Shown here: piece by piece, positions 1-6,299 of the stretch
Position numbering within the stretch: position 1 is the stretch's first letter
Layout: the number at the start of each line of letters is the position of its first letter
Origin: an uncultured Ignavibacteria bacterium
GTDB lineage: Bacteria; Bacteroidota; Ignavibacteria; Kapaibacteriales; UBA961
Direction: 5' to 3'
NCBI GenBank assembly: GCA_937868245.1
Contig: CALMMI010000382.1
Coordinates: 1 to 6,299, forward strand
DNA length: 6,299 bases
Notes under the pieces: model-generated
The model's database searches: none
Told to the model about the DNA's origin: nothing
The model's input: the letters and a program-made list of their open reading frames with translations, nothing else
Program-made: the position numbers and the translations under genes

Positions 1-108
1 ACGTCATTCTGAACGTTAGTGAAGAATCTCCGTTAGAACGTGAAACCTGCATGATGGATATGCTAACGGAGATTCTTCGGTCTAAGAATCCCTCAGAAAG
101 ACAAACGC
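1..108. repeat. Palindromic dispersed repeat (MITE/REP-like)
   Basis: Two perfect 16-base inverted arms lie at 21-36 (GAAGAATCTCCGTTAG) and 63-78, separated by a 26-base spacer. Outside them a second, imperfect pair lies at 3-14 (GTCATTCTGAAC) and 91-102, matching at 9 of 12 positions. The outer and inner arms together read like the 'GTCATTCTGA...GAAGAATCT' repeats that are scattered between genes in many bacterial genomes, which I recall as common but not well named. No transposase is visible, so this would be a non-autonomous or simply structural element. The right half carries about six extra bases, including a second AAGAATC copy at 84-90. There is no T-run after the hairpin, so it does not look like an ordinary intrinsic terminator. 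The left boundary may lie outside the window. Confidence 0.7.
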
Positions 109-253
109 AGTTATATTATTTTTAATGTTATTGCTTTATTTTACAGATGGCTGTTGCGAACTGTAGATAACAACATGGAAAATAAAGTATTTTTTCCAAA
201 TACTATAGAACTTCAAAAACAGATAAAGAGAATCGCTTCACATTTGAAACCGT
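109..253. other. Non-coding leader upstream of pstA
   Basis: This AT-rich stretch separates the palindromic repeat from the pstA start codon. I see no tRNA, riboswitch-like fold, Pho box or clear promoter in it. A frame beginning at ATG 175 runs into the pstA sequence, but its downstream part is only a shadow of pstA. The promoter for pstA, if there is one here, is not recognisable from consensus motifs. Confidence 0.4.
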
Positions 254-1186
254 ATGACTTCAATTACTTCAAATCAGCAATCACGTTCATTTCAAATTCG
301 CAAGAAAATTCTAGGCACATTCATTGTAAGTGTTACTTTTCTTGCTGCTGCGATGGTTGTAACTATTGCGCTTGTGATGCTCGGACATTTCCTAATCAAG
401 GGGATTCCAAACATTTCTTGGGAGTTCTTATCTCAAGCTCCACGCAATAACAACACCGAAGGTGGAATCTTTCCTGCTATTTACGGGACTACATTTTTAG
501 TACTTACAATGGCATTATTGGGCGTTCCTGTTGGAACTGCAACCGCCGTTTATTTAACGGAATATGCCAAACAAAATTCGATATTTGCAAGGTCAGTCAG
601 ATTTGGAGTGAATACACTTGCAGGAGTTCCTTCCATTGTATTCGGTTTGTTTGGTGTAGGGTTCTTTGTACATTTTATTGGTTCAGGAATTGATGGAGCT
701 CTGGGAAATACAACTTCTGTATGGGGGCAGCCCGCATTAATTTGGGCGGCAGCCACTCTGGCAGTCCTTACACTTCCTGTCGTAATTGTATCGGTTGAGG
801 AAGCACTTCGTGCTGTACCGAGAGAATTACGTGAGGCAAGCCTTGCTCTGGGAGCAACCAAATGGCAAACGGTGTGGCGGGTTGTGTTGCCAAATTCTAT
901 GACCGGTATTCTTACAGGGTCAATTTTAGCGGTAGGTCGCGGAGCGGGAGAGGTTGCCCCGATTATTTTTGTGGGTGCTGTATATTCATTGCCCGAGCTT
1001 CCATCGAAAATAACCGACCAGTTTATGCACTTGGGTTACCACTTATTCGTTCTTGCTACTCAATCACCGGATGTGGAAGCAGCAATGCCAAAACAATATG
1101 CCACTACAATTGTTCTACTGATGCTTACATTTGTATTAAATTTTACTGCAACATTTATTCGTTCACGGATTCGGAATAAAAAATAA
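254..1186 (+). CDS. pstA: Phosphate ABC transporter permease PstA
   Basis: This is one of the two inner-membrane permease subunits of the PstSCAB high-affinity phosphate importer; it pairs with PstC and docks onto PstB. The 310-residue product has six predicted membrane segments, at about 19-43, 74-100, 121-143, 160-181, 215-243 and 281-303. The cytoplasmic EAA coupling loop of ABC permeases is clear at 194-213 (E194-A195, G200, L212-P213). The following 'VGRGAGEVAPIIF' stretch (227-239) is typical of PstA. Length is normal for the family. ATG 254 is the only reasonable start because the frame is closed by TGA at 245-247. No good Shine-Dalgarno precedes it. pstB follows after 24 bases, so the two are almost certainly co-transcribed. 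The usual partner pstC is not visible in the 253 bases upstream. Confidence 0.95.
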   Translation: MTSITSNQQSRSFQIRKKILGTFIVSVTFLAAAMVVTIALVMLGHFLIKGIPNISWEFLSQAPRNNNTEGGIFPAIYGTTFLVLTMALLGVPVGTATAVYLTEYAKQNSIFARSVRFGVNTLAGVPSIVFGLFGVGFFVHFIGSGIDGALGNTTSVWGQPALIWAAATLAVLTLPVVIVSVEEALRAVPRELREASLALGATKWQTVWRVVLPNSMTGILTGSILAVGRGAGEVAPIIFVGAVYSLPELPSKITDQFMHLGYHLFVLATQSPDVEAAMPKQYATTIVLLMLTFVLNFTATFIRSRIRNKK

Positions 1187-1210
1187 GATTTATCAACCGG
1201 AAAATTACTT

Positions 1211-1978
1211 ATGGCAAAAGACAATCCTATAAAACTGAGGACAGAGAATTTTAATGTGTATTATGGCAGTAAAAGAGCATTACATAATGTATCTACTGAG
1301 ATTCAGGCAAATAAGGTTGTAGCGTTTATCGGACCTTCGGGGTGCGGAAAATCTACATTCCTACGCTCGATGAACCGTATGAATGATTTGATTGATACAT
1401 TCCATTCAGAAGGTGAAATAGAAATCGACGGATTAAATATTTATGACAAATCCGTAGATGTGGTGCAACTTCGTAACCGTGTAGGGATGGTATTCCAGAA
1501 GTCGATTCCATTCCCAAAGTCAATATACGAAAATGTTGCATTTGGTTTACGGTTGGCAGGGAAAATGGCGAAATCCGAAATTGACGGAATAATAGAACAA
1601 AGTTTGAAACGTGCTGCCTTATGGGATGAAATCAAAGACCGTTTGAACGATTCAGCTATGGGGCTTTCTGGTGGACAACAGCAGCGTTTGTGTATTGCAA
1701 GGGCAATTGCAGTAAATCCCGAAATTCTCCTTATGGATGAGCCATGCTCTGCCTTAGACCCGATTTCTACTGCAAAAGTAGAAGAGCTTATTGCAGAATT
1801 GAAAGTTGACTATACTATTGTAATCGTCACCCATAATATGCAGCAGGCTGCTCGGGTAAGTGATTATACCGGTTTCTTTTATATGGGAAATATGGTTGAG
1901 TTCGACAGAACTCGAACGATATTTACATCACCCTCCAAAAAAGAAACAGAAGATTATATTACCGGAAGGTTTGGATAG
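1211..1978 (+). CDS. pstB: Phosphate ABC transporter ATP-binding protein PstB
   Basis: This cytoplasmic ATPase powers phosphate import through PstC-PstA. The 255-residue protein carries every canonical ABC motif: Walker A GPSGCGKST (41-49), Q-loop glutamine Q96, signature LSGGQQQR (152-159), Walker B ILLMDEP (172-178) with catalytic E177, D-loop SALD (180-183) and H-loop H208. PstB-type features include 'SMNRMNDL' (53-60), which follows Walker A, and 'FPKSIYENVAFG' (101-112). The Q-loop reads VFQKSIPFP, where the family usually has VFQKP followed by N or T before PFP; this is a small deviation outside the catalytic residues. Full length and intact. It lies 24 bases after pstA and 51 bases before phoU, the standard pst order. 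No strong ribosome site precedes the ATG. Confidence 0.97.
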   Translation: MAKDNPIKLRTENFNVYYGSKRALHNVSTEIQANKVVAFIGPSGCGKSTFLRSMNRMNDLIDTFHSEGEIEIDGLNIYDKSVDVVQLRNRVGMVFQKSIPFPKSIYENVAFGLRLAGKMAKSEIDGIIEQSLKRAALWDEIKDRLNDSAMGLSGGQQQRLCIARAIAVNPEILLMDEPCSALDPISTAKVEELIAELKVDYTIVIVTHNMQQAARVSDYTGFFYMGNMVEFDRTRTIFTSPSKKETEDYITGRFG

Positions 1979-2029
1979 GTTATCCACATAAAGTAAAGAT
2001 TTATATCATTGTAATCTATAACAAAAGCT

Positions 2030-2740
2030 ATGCACAGAGGATTTGAAGACGAACTCGATAAGTTGCGTACACGGCTGGTACGAATGGGAAGTATTGTAGA
2101 AGAGCAAGTGGAATTTGCGTTTCGAGCACTCCTGGAAGGTAATACTGAACTTGCTAAAATCGTACAAGAGCGCGACGACAAAGTGGATAAATTGGATATT
2201 AAAATTGACAAACAGTGTCAACGGATATTCGCTTTGCAGCAACCGGTTGCAAGTGATTTGCGGCTTCTTCTAGCAGCAATTAAAATCAATAATGAACTTG
2301 AAAGAATTGGCGATATGGCTTCGAATGTGGCTGGTCCGGTTCTTATGATTGATAACCTCCAGAAGTTCGCTTTAGAGCTTGGAATGGAGCGTATTACCCA
2401 GGCAGCTTTCAGAATGGTAAAAGCAAGTCTGGATGCCTTTATTAATAATGATCCGGAGCTGGCAAAACATATTTTGCCAACCGATGATACGGTTGATAAC
2501 TTGGAACGAGAAATCATTGCAGAGGTTATCAAACGGATGAAAACCGATAAAAATTATATTGATGCAGGTGTTGCACTAATAGATGTTTTAAGACAGATTG
2601 AGCGTATTGCAGACCATGCAACAAATATTGCTGAAAATGTAATTTTCTTGATTAAAGCCCGCCTTGTCCGCCACAGGCAAATTGAGGACGATGGAAGTAT
2701 CTTGGATGCTGAGTTATTTACGGATGAGTCTGGATTATAA
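2030..2740 (+). CDS. phoU: Phosphate signalling and transport regulator PhoU
   Basis: PhoU is a cytoplasmic peripheral protein that, in studied bacteria, links the Pst transporter to a PhoR-type sensor kinase and restrains phosphate uptake when phosphate is plentiful. The 236-residue product is all helical in character, with two tandem PhoU three-helix repeats. Each repeat carries the metal-binding ExxxD motif: E91-R-I-G-D95 in the first and E191-R-I-A-D195 with H196 in the second. The N-terminal 'FEDELDKLRTRLVRMG' (5-20) matches the usual start of the family. Length is normal. It is the last gene of the pst operon, 51 bases after pstB, and is followed by a strong terminator. No phoR/phoB pair is present in the window, so the signalling partner must lie elsewhere. 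Confidence 0.96.
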   Translation: MHRGFEDELDKLRTRLVRMGSIVEEQVEFAFRALLEGNTELAKIVQERDDKVDKLDIKIDKQCQRIFALQQPVASDLRLLLAAIKINNELERIGDMASNVAGPVLMIDNLQKFALELGMERITQAAFRMVKASLDAFINNDPELAKHILPTDDTVDNLEREIIAEVIKRMKTDKNYIDAGVALIDVLRQIERIADHATNIAENVIFLIKARLVRHRQIEDDGSILDAELFTDESGL

Positions 2741-2762
2741 GTAGGTTGCCAGTTTATATATT

Positions 2763-2803
2763 AACCCTTTTGATGTAGAGATCATACATCAAAAGGGTTT
2801 TTT
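2763..2803 (+). terminator. Intrinsic terminator of the pst-phoU operon
   Basis: A perfect 15-base-pair stem is formed by AACCCTTTTGATGTA (2763-2777) and its complement (2785-2799), with a 7-base loop and a run of six T at 2798-2803. It begins 22 bases after the phoU stop codon. It should end the pst transcript and separate it from the secreted-protein gene downstream. Confidence 0.93.
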
Positions 2804-2892
2804 ATTTTAAATTACTGTCACATAAATGTTGATTGCGTGTTATTACAGTAAAAGTAAAATCATGATGCATTTTATATGCTTTAATTACCTCA

Positions 2893-2908
2893 ATACTTTG
2901 AGTATAAT
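2893..2908 (+). promoter_or_regulatory. Possible promoter -10 with overlapping palindrome
   Basis: TATAAT at 2903-2908 matches the sigma-70 -10 consensus and lies 41 bases before the start codon at 2950. The 13-base palindrome ATACT-TTG-AGTAT (2893-2905) overlaps it. No good -35 is visible at the right spacing, and the Bacteroidota TAnnTTTG element is not matched. A promoter is expected somewhere here because a terminator lies just upstream. Confidence 0.25.
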
Positions 2909-2949
2909 ATTTTCTACTTAATAATTTCATCAATTCTTCCGAGGTTTCT

Positions 2950-4566
2950 ATGAAAACACTGTTCCTTCTTTGTATGCTTTTTCTTGCATCCACTTCCGGG
3001 AATGCCCAATCTTTTTCTATCGCTGCATCGCCAAGCTCCCAAATTCTTACAGTTGGTGAAACTGCAACCTTTTCAGTTTCTATAACGCCGTTGAATGGTT
3101 TCGATGCAACGATATTCCTTTCTGCCGGCACTTCTCAGCAGTTTATGGGGTCGGTCACGTTGTCGGCAAATGCGCCAAATCCTCCTTATCCGGCTATTAC
3201 TCTTCAAATTAGACCTGCAATTCAAGACACCGGTCTTAAAACTTTTACAATAACAGCCAAAAACGGATTTGTACAATCAACGGCATCTATCACCCTTACT
3301 ACACAGAAAAATGCTCAATGGACTACGGTAAAAGCACCAACCGAAGTACGTTGGTATGCTAAACCTGAACTAAGAAAAGACCCCGAAGGTAATATCTGTT
3401 TTGCAAGCTACAGCTATAGTCATAGTAAATCTGATAGTATATCAGTGCACCATTACATAAATCAACAGTGGGAAACTAAATCCTTTAGTCCGACATTAAG
3501 TCTTTATGAGTTTGAAAATGTAAAATTCAGTTATGGTAAAAATGGTGTGCTTTGGTTTGGGACTCAAAATGGGTTAGGCAAGTATGATGGTAATTTCACA
3601 TCAATTTATAATACTTCCAATTCTGTTTTTCCATTTAATTATGTCCGTTCCGTAGAAAATGACAAAAACGGTCTTCCGGTATGCTTTGTTTCTGATAGAG
3701 AACAAGATACTCCTAATCTTGCAATGGTAAGTTTCGACGGGACAACTTGGAAGTCGATAACAGCACCTAAGAGCAAAACGGGTCATAGTGCAGATTGGTC
3801 GTCAAGTTTTTGTATTGATTCATCCAATCGGATTTGGATACCTGCATCAGGAAAAGGCATTGTAAGAATTAAAGATTCTTTCCTTGATTCAATTACCTCT
3901 CAGAACAATCCACCGCTTGCGAGTAATTATGTATCACAAGTTTTGTGTGACAAAGACGGAGAAATGTGGTGCATGTACAGTTCTGCACCGAATGTGAGTT
4001 TTTCTCATTTTAACGGGATAGTTTGGCAGCATGTTAGTTCTCCCACTACAGCTAGTTTAAATAACTTTCTTATTGATGATAAGAAAAACATTTGGGTAGG
4101 TTCGGAAGAGGGATTACACAGATATGACGGAGTAGCATGGACAACATATAGCAAAACCAATTCTCCTTTACCCGGAGGAGTAAAAAAAATAATTCAGGAT
4201 AAAGATAAAAATATATGGATATATATAAATCAAATTGGTGGTTCTTTCCCTCCTTTCTATGTTTTTAATCCTACAGGCTTAGTAGGTATCCCTATTGCCC
4301 CACCTTCCGATGTTGAAGAACAAACTATACAAGCAAATGGTATTCAAATTTACCCTAACCCAACATCATCAAGTTTTATGATTTCGGGAGCAGAGGGTGG
4401 TTCAGCAATCAGAGTAATCAATAGTTTAGGTGTGGAAGTGATAAGCCGGAATGAAACTTCAGGCAAAGCTCAGATTGATGCTTCTTCATTATCGAACGGT
4501 TTGTATTTTGTGAATATTCGCACTGTAACAGGAGATATAGTGAAGCCGATAATAGTGATCCATTAA
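2950..4566 (+). CDS. Secreted Ig-like/beta-propeller protein with T9SS sorting tail
   Basis: This is a 538-residue exported protein of unknown specific function. Residues 1-20 form a signal peptide (MK, hydrophobic core, likely cut near GNAQ-S). Residues 22-117 look like an Ig-like beta-sandwich, with 'TVGETATFSVSITPLNGFD' and 'TGLKTFTITAKNG' as landmarks. Residues 139-440 hold seven repeats resembling the two-component-regulator propeller repeat (D/N-G-x-x-W-x-G ... L-x-x-Y-D-G); the best are LWFGTQNGLGKYDG (201-214) and IWVGSEEGLHRYDG (381-394). Residues 464-538 are a type A T9SS sorting domain, with IYPNPT (467-472), SLSNGLYFVNI (513-523) and a final K-P-I-I-V-I. The protein should cross the outer membrane by T9SS and be surface-attached or released. 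No enzymatic residues are recognised. GAGG at 2941-2944 is a plausible ribosome site. Terminators on both sides make it a monocistronic unit. Confidence 0.88.
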   Translation: MKTLFLLCMLFLASTSGNAQSFSIAASPSSQILTVGETATFSVSITPLNGFDATIFLSAGTSQQFMGSVTLSANAPNPPYPAITLQIRPAIQDTGLKTFTITAKNGFVQSTASITLTTQKNAQWTTVKAPTEVRWYAKPELRKDPEGNICFASYSYSHSKSDSISVHHYINQQWETKSFSPTLSLYEFENVKFSYGKNGVLWFGTQNGLGKYDGNFTSIYNTSNSVFPFNYVRSVENDKNGLPVCFVSDREQDTPNLAMVSFDGTTWKSITAPKSKTGHSADWSSSFCIDSSNRIWIPASGKGIVRIKDSFLDSITSQNNPPLASNYVSQVLCDKDGEMWCMYSSAPNVSFSHFNGIVWQHVSSPTTASLNNFLIDDKKNIWVGSEEGLHRYDGVAWTTYSKTNSPLPGGVKKIIQDKDKNIWIYINQIGGSFPPFYVFNPTGLVGIPIAPPSDVEEQTIQANGIQIYPNPTSSSFMISGAEGGSAIRVINSLGVEVISRNETSGKAQIDASSLSNGLYFVNIRTVTGDIVKPIIVIH

Positions 4567-4585
4567 TAATGTATTATTCTCAATC

Positions 4586-4627
4586 CACCCTGTCAAGTTT
4601 GCAATAACTTGACAGGGTGTTTTTTTT
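4586..4627 (+). terminator. Intrinsic terminator after the T9SS protein gene
   Basis: CACCCTGTCAAGTT (4586-4599) pairs perfectly with 4606-4619 over 14 bases, with a 6-base loop, followed by eight T at 4620-4627. It lies 20 bases after the stop codon at 4566 and isolates the upstream gene from the EamA transporter unit. Confidence 0.93.
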
Positions 4628-4656
4628 GAATTATAGCACTTTCAACTAATCTTTGG

Positions 4657-4664
4657 TAGTTTTG
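4657..4664 (+). promoter_or_regulatory. Possible Bacteroidota-type -7 promoter element
   Basis: TAGTTTTG matches the TAnnTTTG -7 consensus described for Bacteroides promoters. It lies just after the terminator and 58 bases before the EamA start codon, a sensible place for a promoter. The companion TTTG (-33) is not found at standard spacing; the nearest upstream TTTG ends at 4628, too far away. The call rests on one short motif plus position. Confidence 0.35.
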
Positions 4665-4722
4665 TATTCAATTTTGATGAAAGTAGAAGGATTAAATAGC
4701 CAAAATACTACATGTAGGAATA

Positions 4723-5571
4723 ATGACTAAAACAACAAATGCTGTACTTCTTCTGATAATCACAGCCATTCTATGGAGTACGGGTGGTGTGCTTATTAAA
4801 TTCATATCATGGAATCCAATAGCAATTGCAGGGATGAGAAGTGCCATTGCCTCCCTCATAATGGTTGCAGTGGTCGGGAAACCAAAATTCACATGGTCGA
4901 AAGTACAAATAGGGGGCGCAATCGCCTATATGGCAACAGTTGTGTTGTTTGTAACGGCAACCAAACTTACCTCGGCAGCTAACGCAATCCTTTTGCAATA
5001 CACAGGACCTATATATGTAGCACTATTCGGGCGTTGGTTCTTGGGTGAGCGAACTACTCGCCTCGACTGGATAACAATTGCAGTTGTACTCTGCGGGATG
5101 ACGTTATTCTTTATGGATTCACTTTCATCAGATGGTATGCTTGGTAATATCATTGCTATTGCAAGTGGAGTAGCTTTCGCGTGGCTTGCCCTGTTCCTTC
5201 GGAAACAAAAGAATGAACGACCTGAAGATTCCATAATCTTAGGAAACTGGATGGCTGCATTGATTGCCTTACCGTTTATGCTCTCAAACGGGATGCCTTC
5301 TGGAAGCAGTTGGATTGGATTGTTAGTCTTAGGTGTTGTTCAACTTGGTGTTTCGTATATTTTATATGCACGGGCAATCCGGCATGTAACTGCACTCGAG
5401 GCATTACTTATTCCGGTAGTAGAACCTATCCTCAATCCTATTTGGACATTGCTGCTGTTAAGTGAAAAGCCCGGTTCTTGGGCAATTATTGGGGGAATTA
5501 TCGTTCTTGGAGCTATTACTCTACGGGGAATTATTGTTCTTAATCATCAACAAAAACCTGCATTACAATGA
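4723..5571 (+). CDS. EamA/DMT-superfamily transporter, ten TM helices
   Basis: This is an inner-membrane permease of the drug/metabolite transporter superfamily, EamA (RhaT-like) type. The 282-residue product is two tandem five-helix EamA repeats, about 6-130 and 139-272. Predicted helices lie near 6-26, 32-51, 62-80, 87-105, 114-131, 139-159, 170-188, 196-215, 224-246 and 252-272. Each repeat shows the family's conserved fourth-helix pattern: QYTGPIYVALFGRWFLGER (92-110) in the first and EPILNPIWTLLLLSEKP (234-250) in the second. The substrate cannot be read from sequence; members export amino acids, sugars or other metabolites. ATG 4723 is the first start after an in-frame TAA at 4693, with a close AGGA at 4716-4719. 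Its stop overlaps the next gene's start by ATGA, suggesting coupled translation. Confidence 0.92.
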   Translation: MTKTTNAVLLLIITAILWSTGGVLIKFISWNPIAIAGMRSAIASLIMVAVVGKPKFTWSKVQIGGAIAYMATVVLFVTATKLTSAANAILLQYTGPIYVALFGRWFLGERTTRLDWITIAVVLCGMTLFFMDSLSSDGMLGNIIAIASGVAFAWLALFLRKQKNERPEDSIILGNWMAALIALPFMLSNGMPSGSSWIGLLVLGVVQLGVSYILYARAIRHVTALEALLIPVVEPILNPIWTLLLLSEKPGSWAIIGGIIVLGAITLRGIIVLNHQQKPALQ

Positions 5572-5765
5572 CCAAAGAGCAAGAAAGGGAAATAGCATTT
5601 CTCCACGAACGAGCATGTGCACGTGGTGAATTGGAATATCGTGACCCTCTTACAGGTTATACTGTATTCACCCGAGTAAAACATTTACAGCGTGGAACAT
5701 GCTGTGGTTCAGGATGCCGTCATTGTCCCTACGGACATGTGAATGTGAAAGATAAGCCTGCCTAA
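5568..5765 (+). CDS. DUF5522 family cysteine-rich mini-protein
   Basis: A 65-residue protein of unknown function. The C-terminal half has the DUF5522 signature as I know it: Y31-T-V-F-T (31-35), H39-L-x-R-G (39-43), then CCGSGCRHCPYG (45-56). Cysteines 45, 46, 50 and 53 together with H39 and H52 form a compact potential metal- or iron-sulfur-binding site; this is inferred from spacing. The charged N-terminal segment (1-29) is probably helical. There is no signal peptide or membrane segment, so it should be cytoplasmic. Its ATG overlaps the transporter stop codon (ATGA, 5568-5571) and no ribosome site is visible, so translation is probably coupled. Its TAA overlaps the stop of the opposing PAP2 gene. 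The small size is normal for the family. Confidence 0.82.
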   Translation: MTKEQEREIAFLHERACARGELEYRDPLTGYTVFTRVKHLQRGTCCGSGCRHCPYGHVNVKDKPA

Positions 5766-6299
5766 AACTTGTAATCAATCCCAATACCTCCGATACTTGG
5801 GTATAAACGAAATCCTGCTCCTTGTGTTTTGGATGGGTTTTGTCTGATTTCCTCAGCAGCAGTAATTGCTTTACCGGATAAATATCCGATCGCAGCCCCT
5901 AAGAATACATCACTTGCCCAGTGCTGATCGTGATACATCCTTGAATATCCGGTTGCAACTGCAAGTCCGTAAAGGGGAATCGTTGCCCACCAACGATTAA
6001 TTCTATCAGATAAAACAGTCGATATTGTAAATGCAGCATTAGTATGCCCTGATGGTAATGATGCAAAATCGTTACCGGCTTCAAACCATTGAAAATCGCT
6101 GTTGCCTCTGTTTTGATATGGACGAGCTCTGCCTAATGTAAATTTAAGAAGAGTATTCGTGACTCCTGAAACAATCAACGCCTCCGCAACAAGACGTCCT
6201 GTAGTACGAACTTCATCCGAACCAATGATTAAACCTCCGATATATAATGTACCAGCAAATCCAAGAATAGAATACGTACCACCATATTCTTTTACGGTA
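5762..6299 (-). CDS. PAP2-family membrane phosphatase (N-terminus missing)
   Basis: The C-terminal 178 residues of a PAP2/type 2 phosphatidic acid phosphatase-like enzyme; the frame is open to the window edge, so the start lies beyond it. A TTG at 6178 is in frame but is not a convincing start, because the 40 residues before it (6179-6298) continue the family pattern. All three catalytic motifs are present (numbered from 6298): K52-x6-R59-P60, P82-S83-G84-H85, and S119-R120-x5-H126-x3-D130. H85 would be leaving-group acid and H126 the nucleophile by family knowledge. Such enzymes dephosphorylate lipid phosphates, for example undecaprenyl pyrophosphate or lipid A, on the periplasmic side. The substrate is not predictable here. 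The tail after about 145 ends in 'YPSIGGIGIDYKF', an alternating pattern ending in F. The gene converges on DUF5522 with a 4-base overlap of stop codons and no terminator between. Confidence 0.9.
   Translation of the reverse strand, partial: TVKEYGGTYSILGFAGTLYIGGLIIGSDEVRTTGRLVAEALIVSGVTNTLLKFTLGRARPYQNRGNSDFQWFEAGNDFASLPSGHTNAAFTISTVLSDRINRWWATIPLYGLAVATGYSRMYHDQHWASDVFLGAAIGYLSGKAITAAEEIRQNPSKTQGAGFRLYPSIGGIGIDYKF

Noticed and set aside
3..125. Open forward frame of 40 codons from the window edge to TAA at 123-125, possibly the tail of an upstream gene
   Set aside because: It coincides almost exactly with the palindromic repeat, and the translation resembles nothing I recognise. A repeat without stops in one frame is the simpler reading.
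154..450. Forward 98-codon frame overlapping the start of pstA (TTG 154 or ATG 175)
   Set aside because: Most of it is an out-of-frame shadow of pstA, rich in cysteine and with no family resemblance; the non-overlapping first part is short and AT-rich.
550..861. Minus-strand frames opposite pstA, and similar ones opposite pstB, phoU, the T9SS gene and the EamA gene
   Set aside because: All are contained opposite well-supported genes and lack motifs or ribosome sites of their own.
862..1179. Forward 105-codon frame inside pstA
   Set aside because: It is wholly inside pstA in another frame, and the amino-acid pattern is not protein-like. pstA itself has unmistakable family motifs.
2815..2832. 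Pho-box-like CTGTCAC-ATAA-ATGTTGA
   Set aside because: The first half matches the enterobacterial Pho box at six of seven positions, but the second half matches at only three of seven, and that consensus is not known to apply in this group.
2802..3131. Minus-strand 109-codon frame across the intergenic region and the start of the secreted-protein gene
   Set aside because: It overlaps the signal peptide and Ig-like coding region and starts inside them; the part in the intergenic gap is low-complexity AT-rich and unlike a known family.
6062..6178. Treating TTG at 6178 as the start of the PAP2 gene
   Set aside because: The frame stays open to the window edge, and the 40 preceding codons continue a PAP2-like glycine-rich membrane segment, so the gene is truncated by the window, not short.

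Overview
The window looks like a chromosomal segment from a member of the FCB group (Bacteroidota, Chlorobi/Ignavibacteria or Kapabacteria-like lineages). The main support is a secreted protein ending in a type IX secretion (T9SS) C-terminal sorting domain, a system confined to that group. A DUF5522 mini-protein, moderate AT-richness and weak or absent Shine-Dalgarno sequences agree with this. I cannot place it at genus level.

Layout. Positions 1-253 hold no convincing gene; they begin with a palindromic repeat of the dispersed 'GTCATTCTGA...GAAGAATCTC' type. Positions 254-2740 carry pstA, pstB and phoU in order on the + strand: the inner-membrane permease and ATPase of the high-affinity phosphate transporter and its regulator. 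A strong intrinsic terminator (2763-2803) closes this operon. pstS and pstC are not in the window and would be expected upstream, or elsewhere. Positions 2950-4566 encode a secreted protein with a signal peptide, an Ig-like domain, seven propeller-type repeats and a T9SS tail, followed by its own strong terminator (4586-4627). Positions 4723-5571 encode a ten-helix EamA-family transporter. Its stop codon overlaps the start of a 65-residue DUF5522 protein (5568-5765). That gene converges, with overlapping stop codons, on a PAP2-family phosphatase on the minus strand, which runs off the right edge.

The window therefore holds four transcription units: pstA-pstB-phoU, the T9SS protein gene, EamA-DUF5522, and the opposing PAP2 gene. 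Only the first is a well-defined functional module, for phosphate uptake and its control. Placement of the secreted protein next to it is probably incidental, because terminators separate the units. I found no previously undescribed multi-gene system here. The points most worth a second look are the palindromic repeat just upstream of pstA, the complete seven-blade architecture of the secreted protein, and the tightly packed DUF5522 gene.
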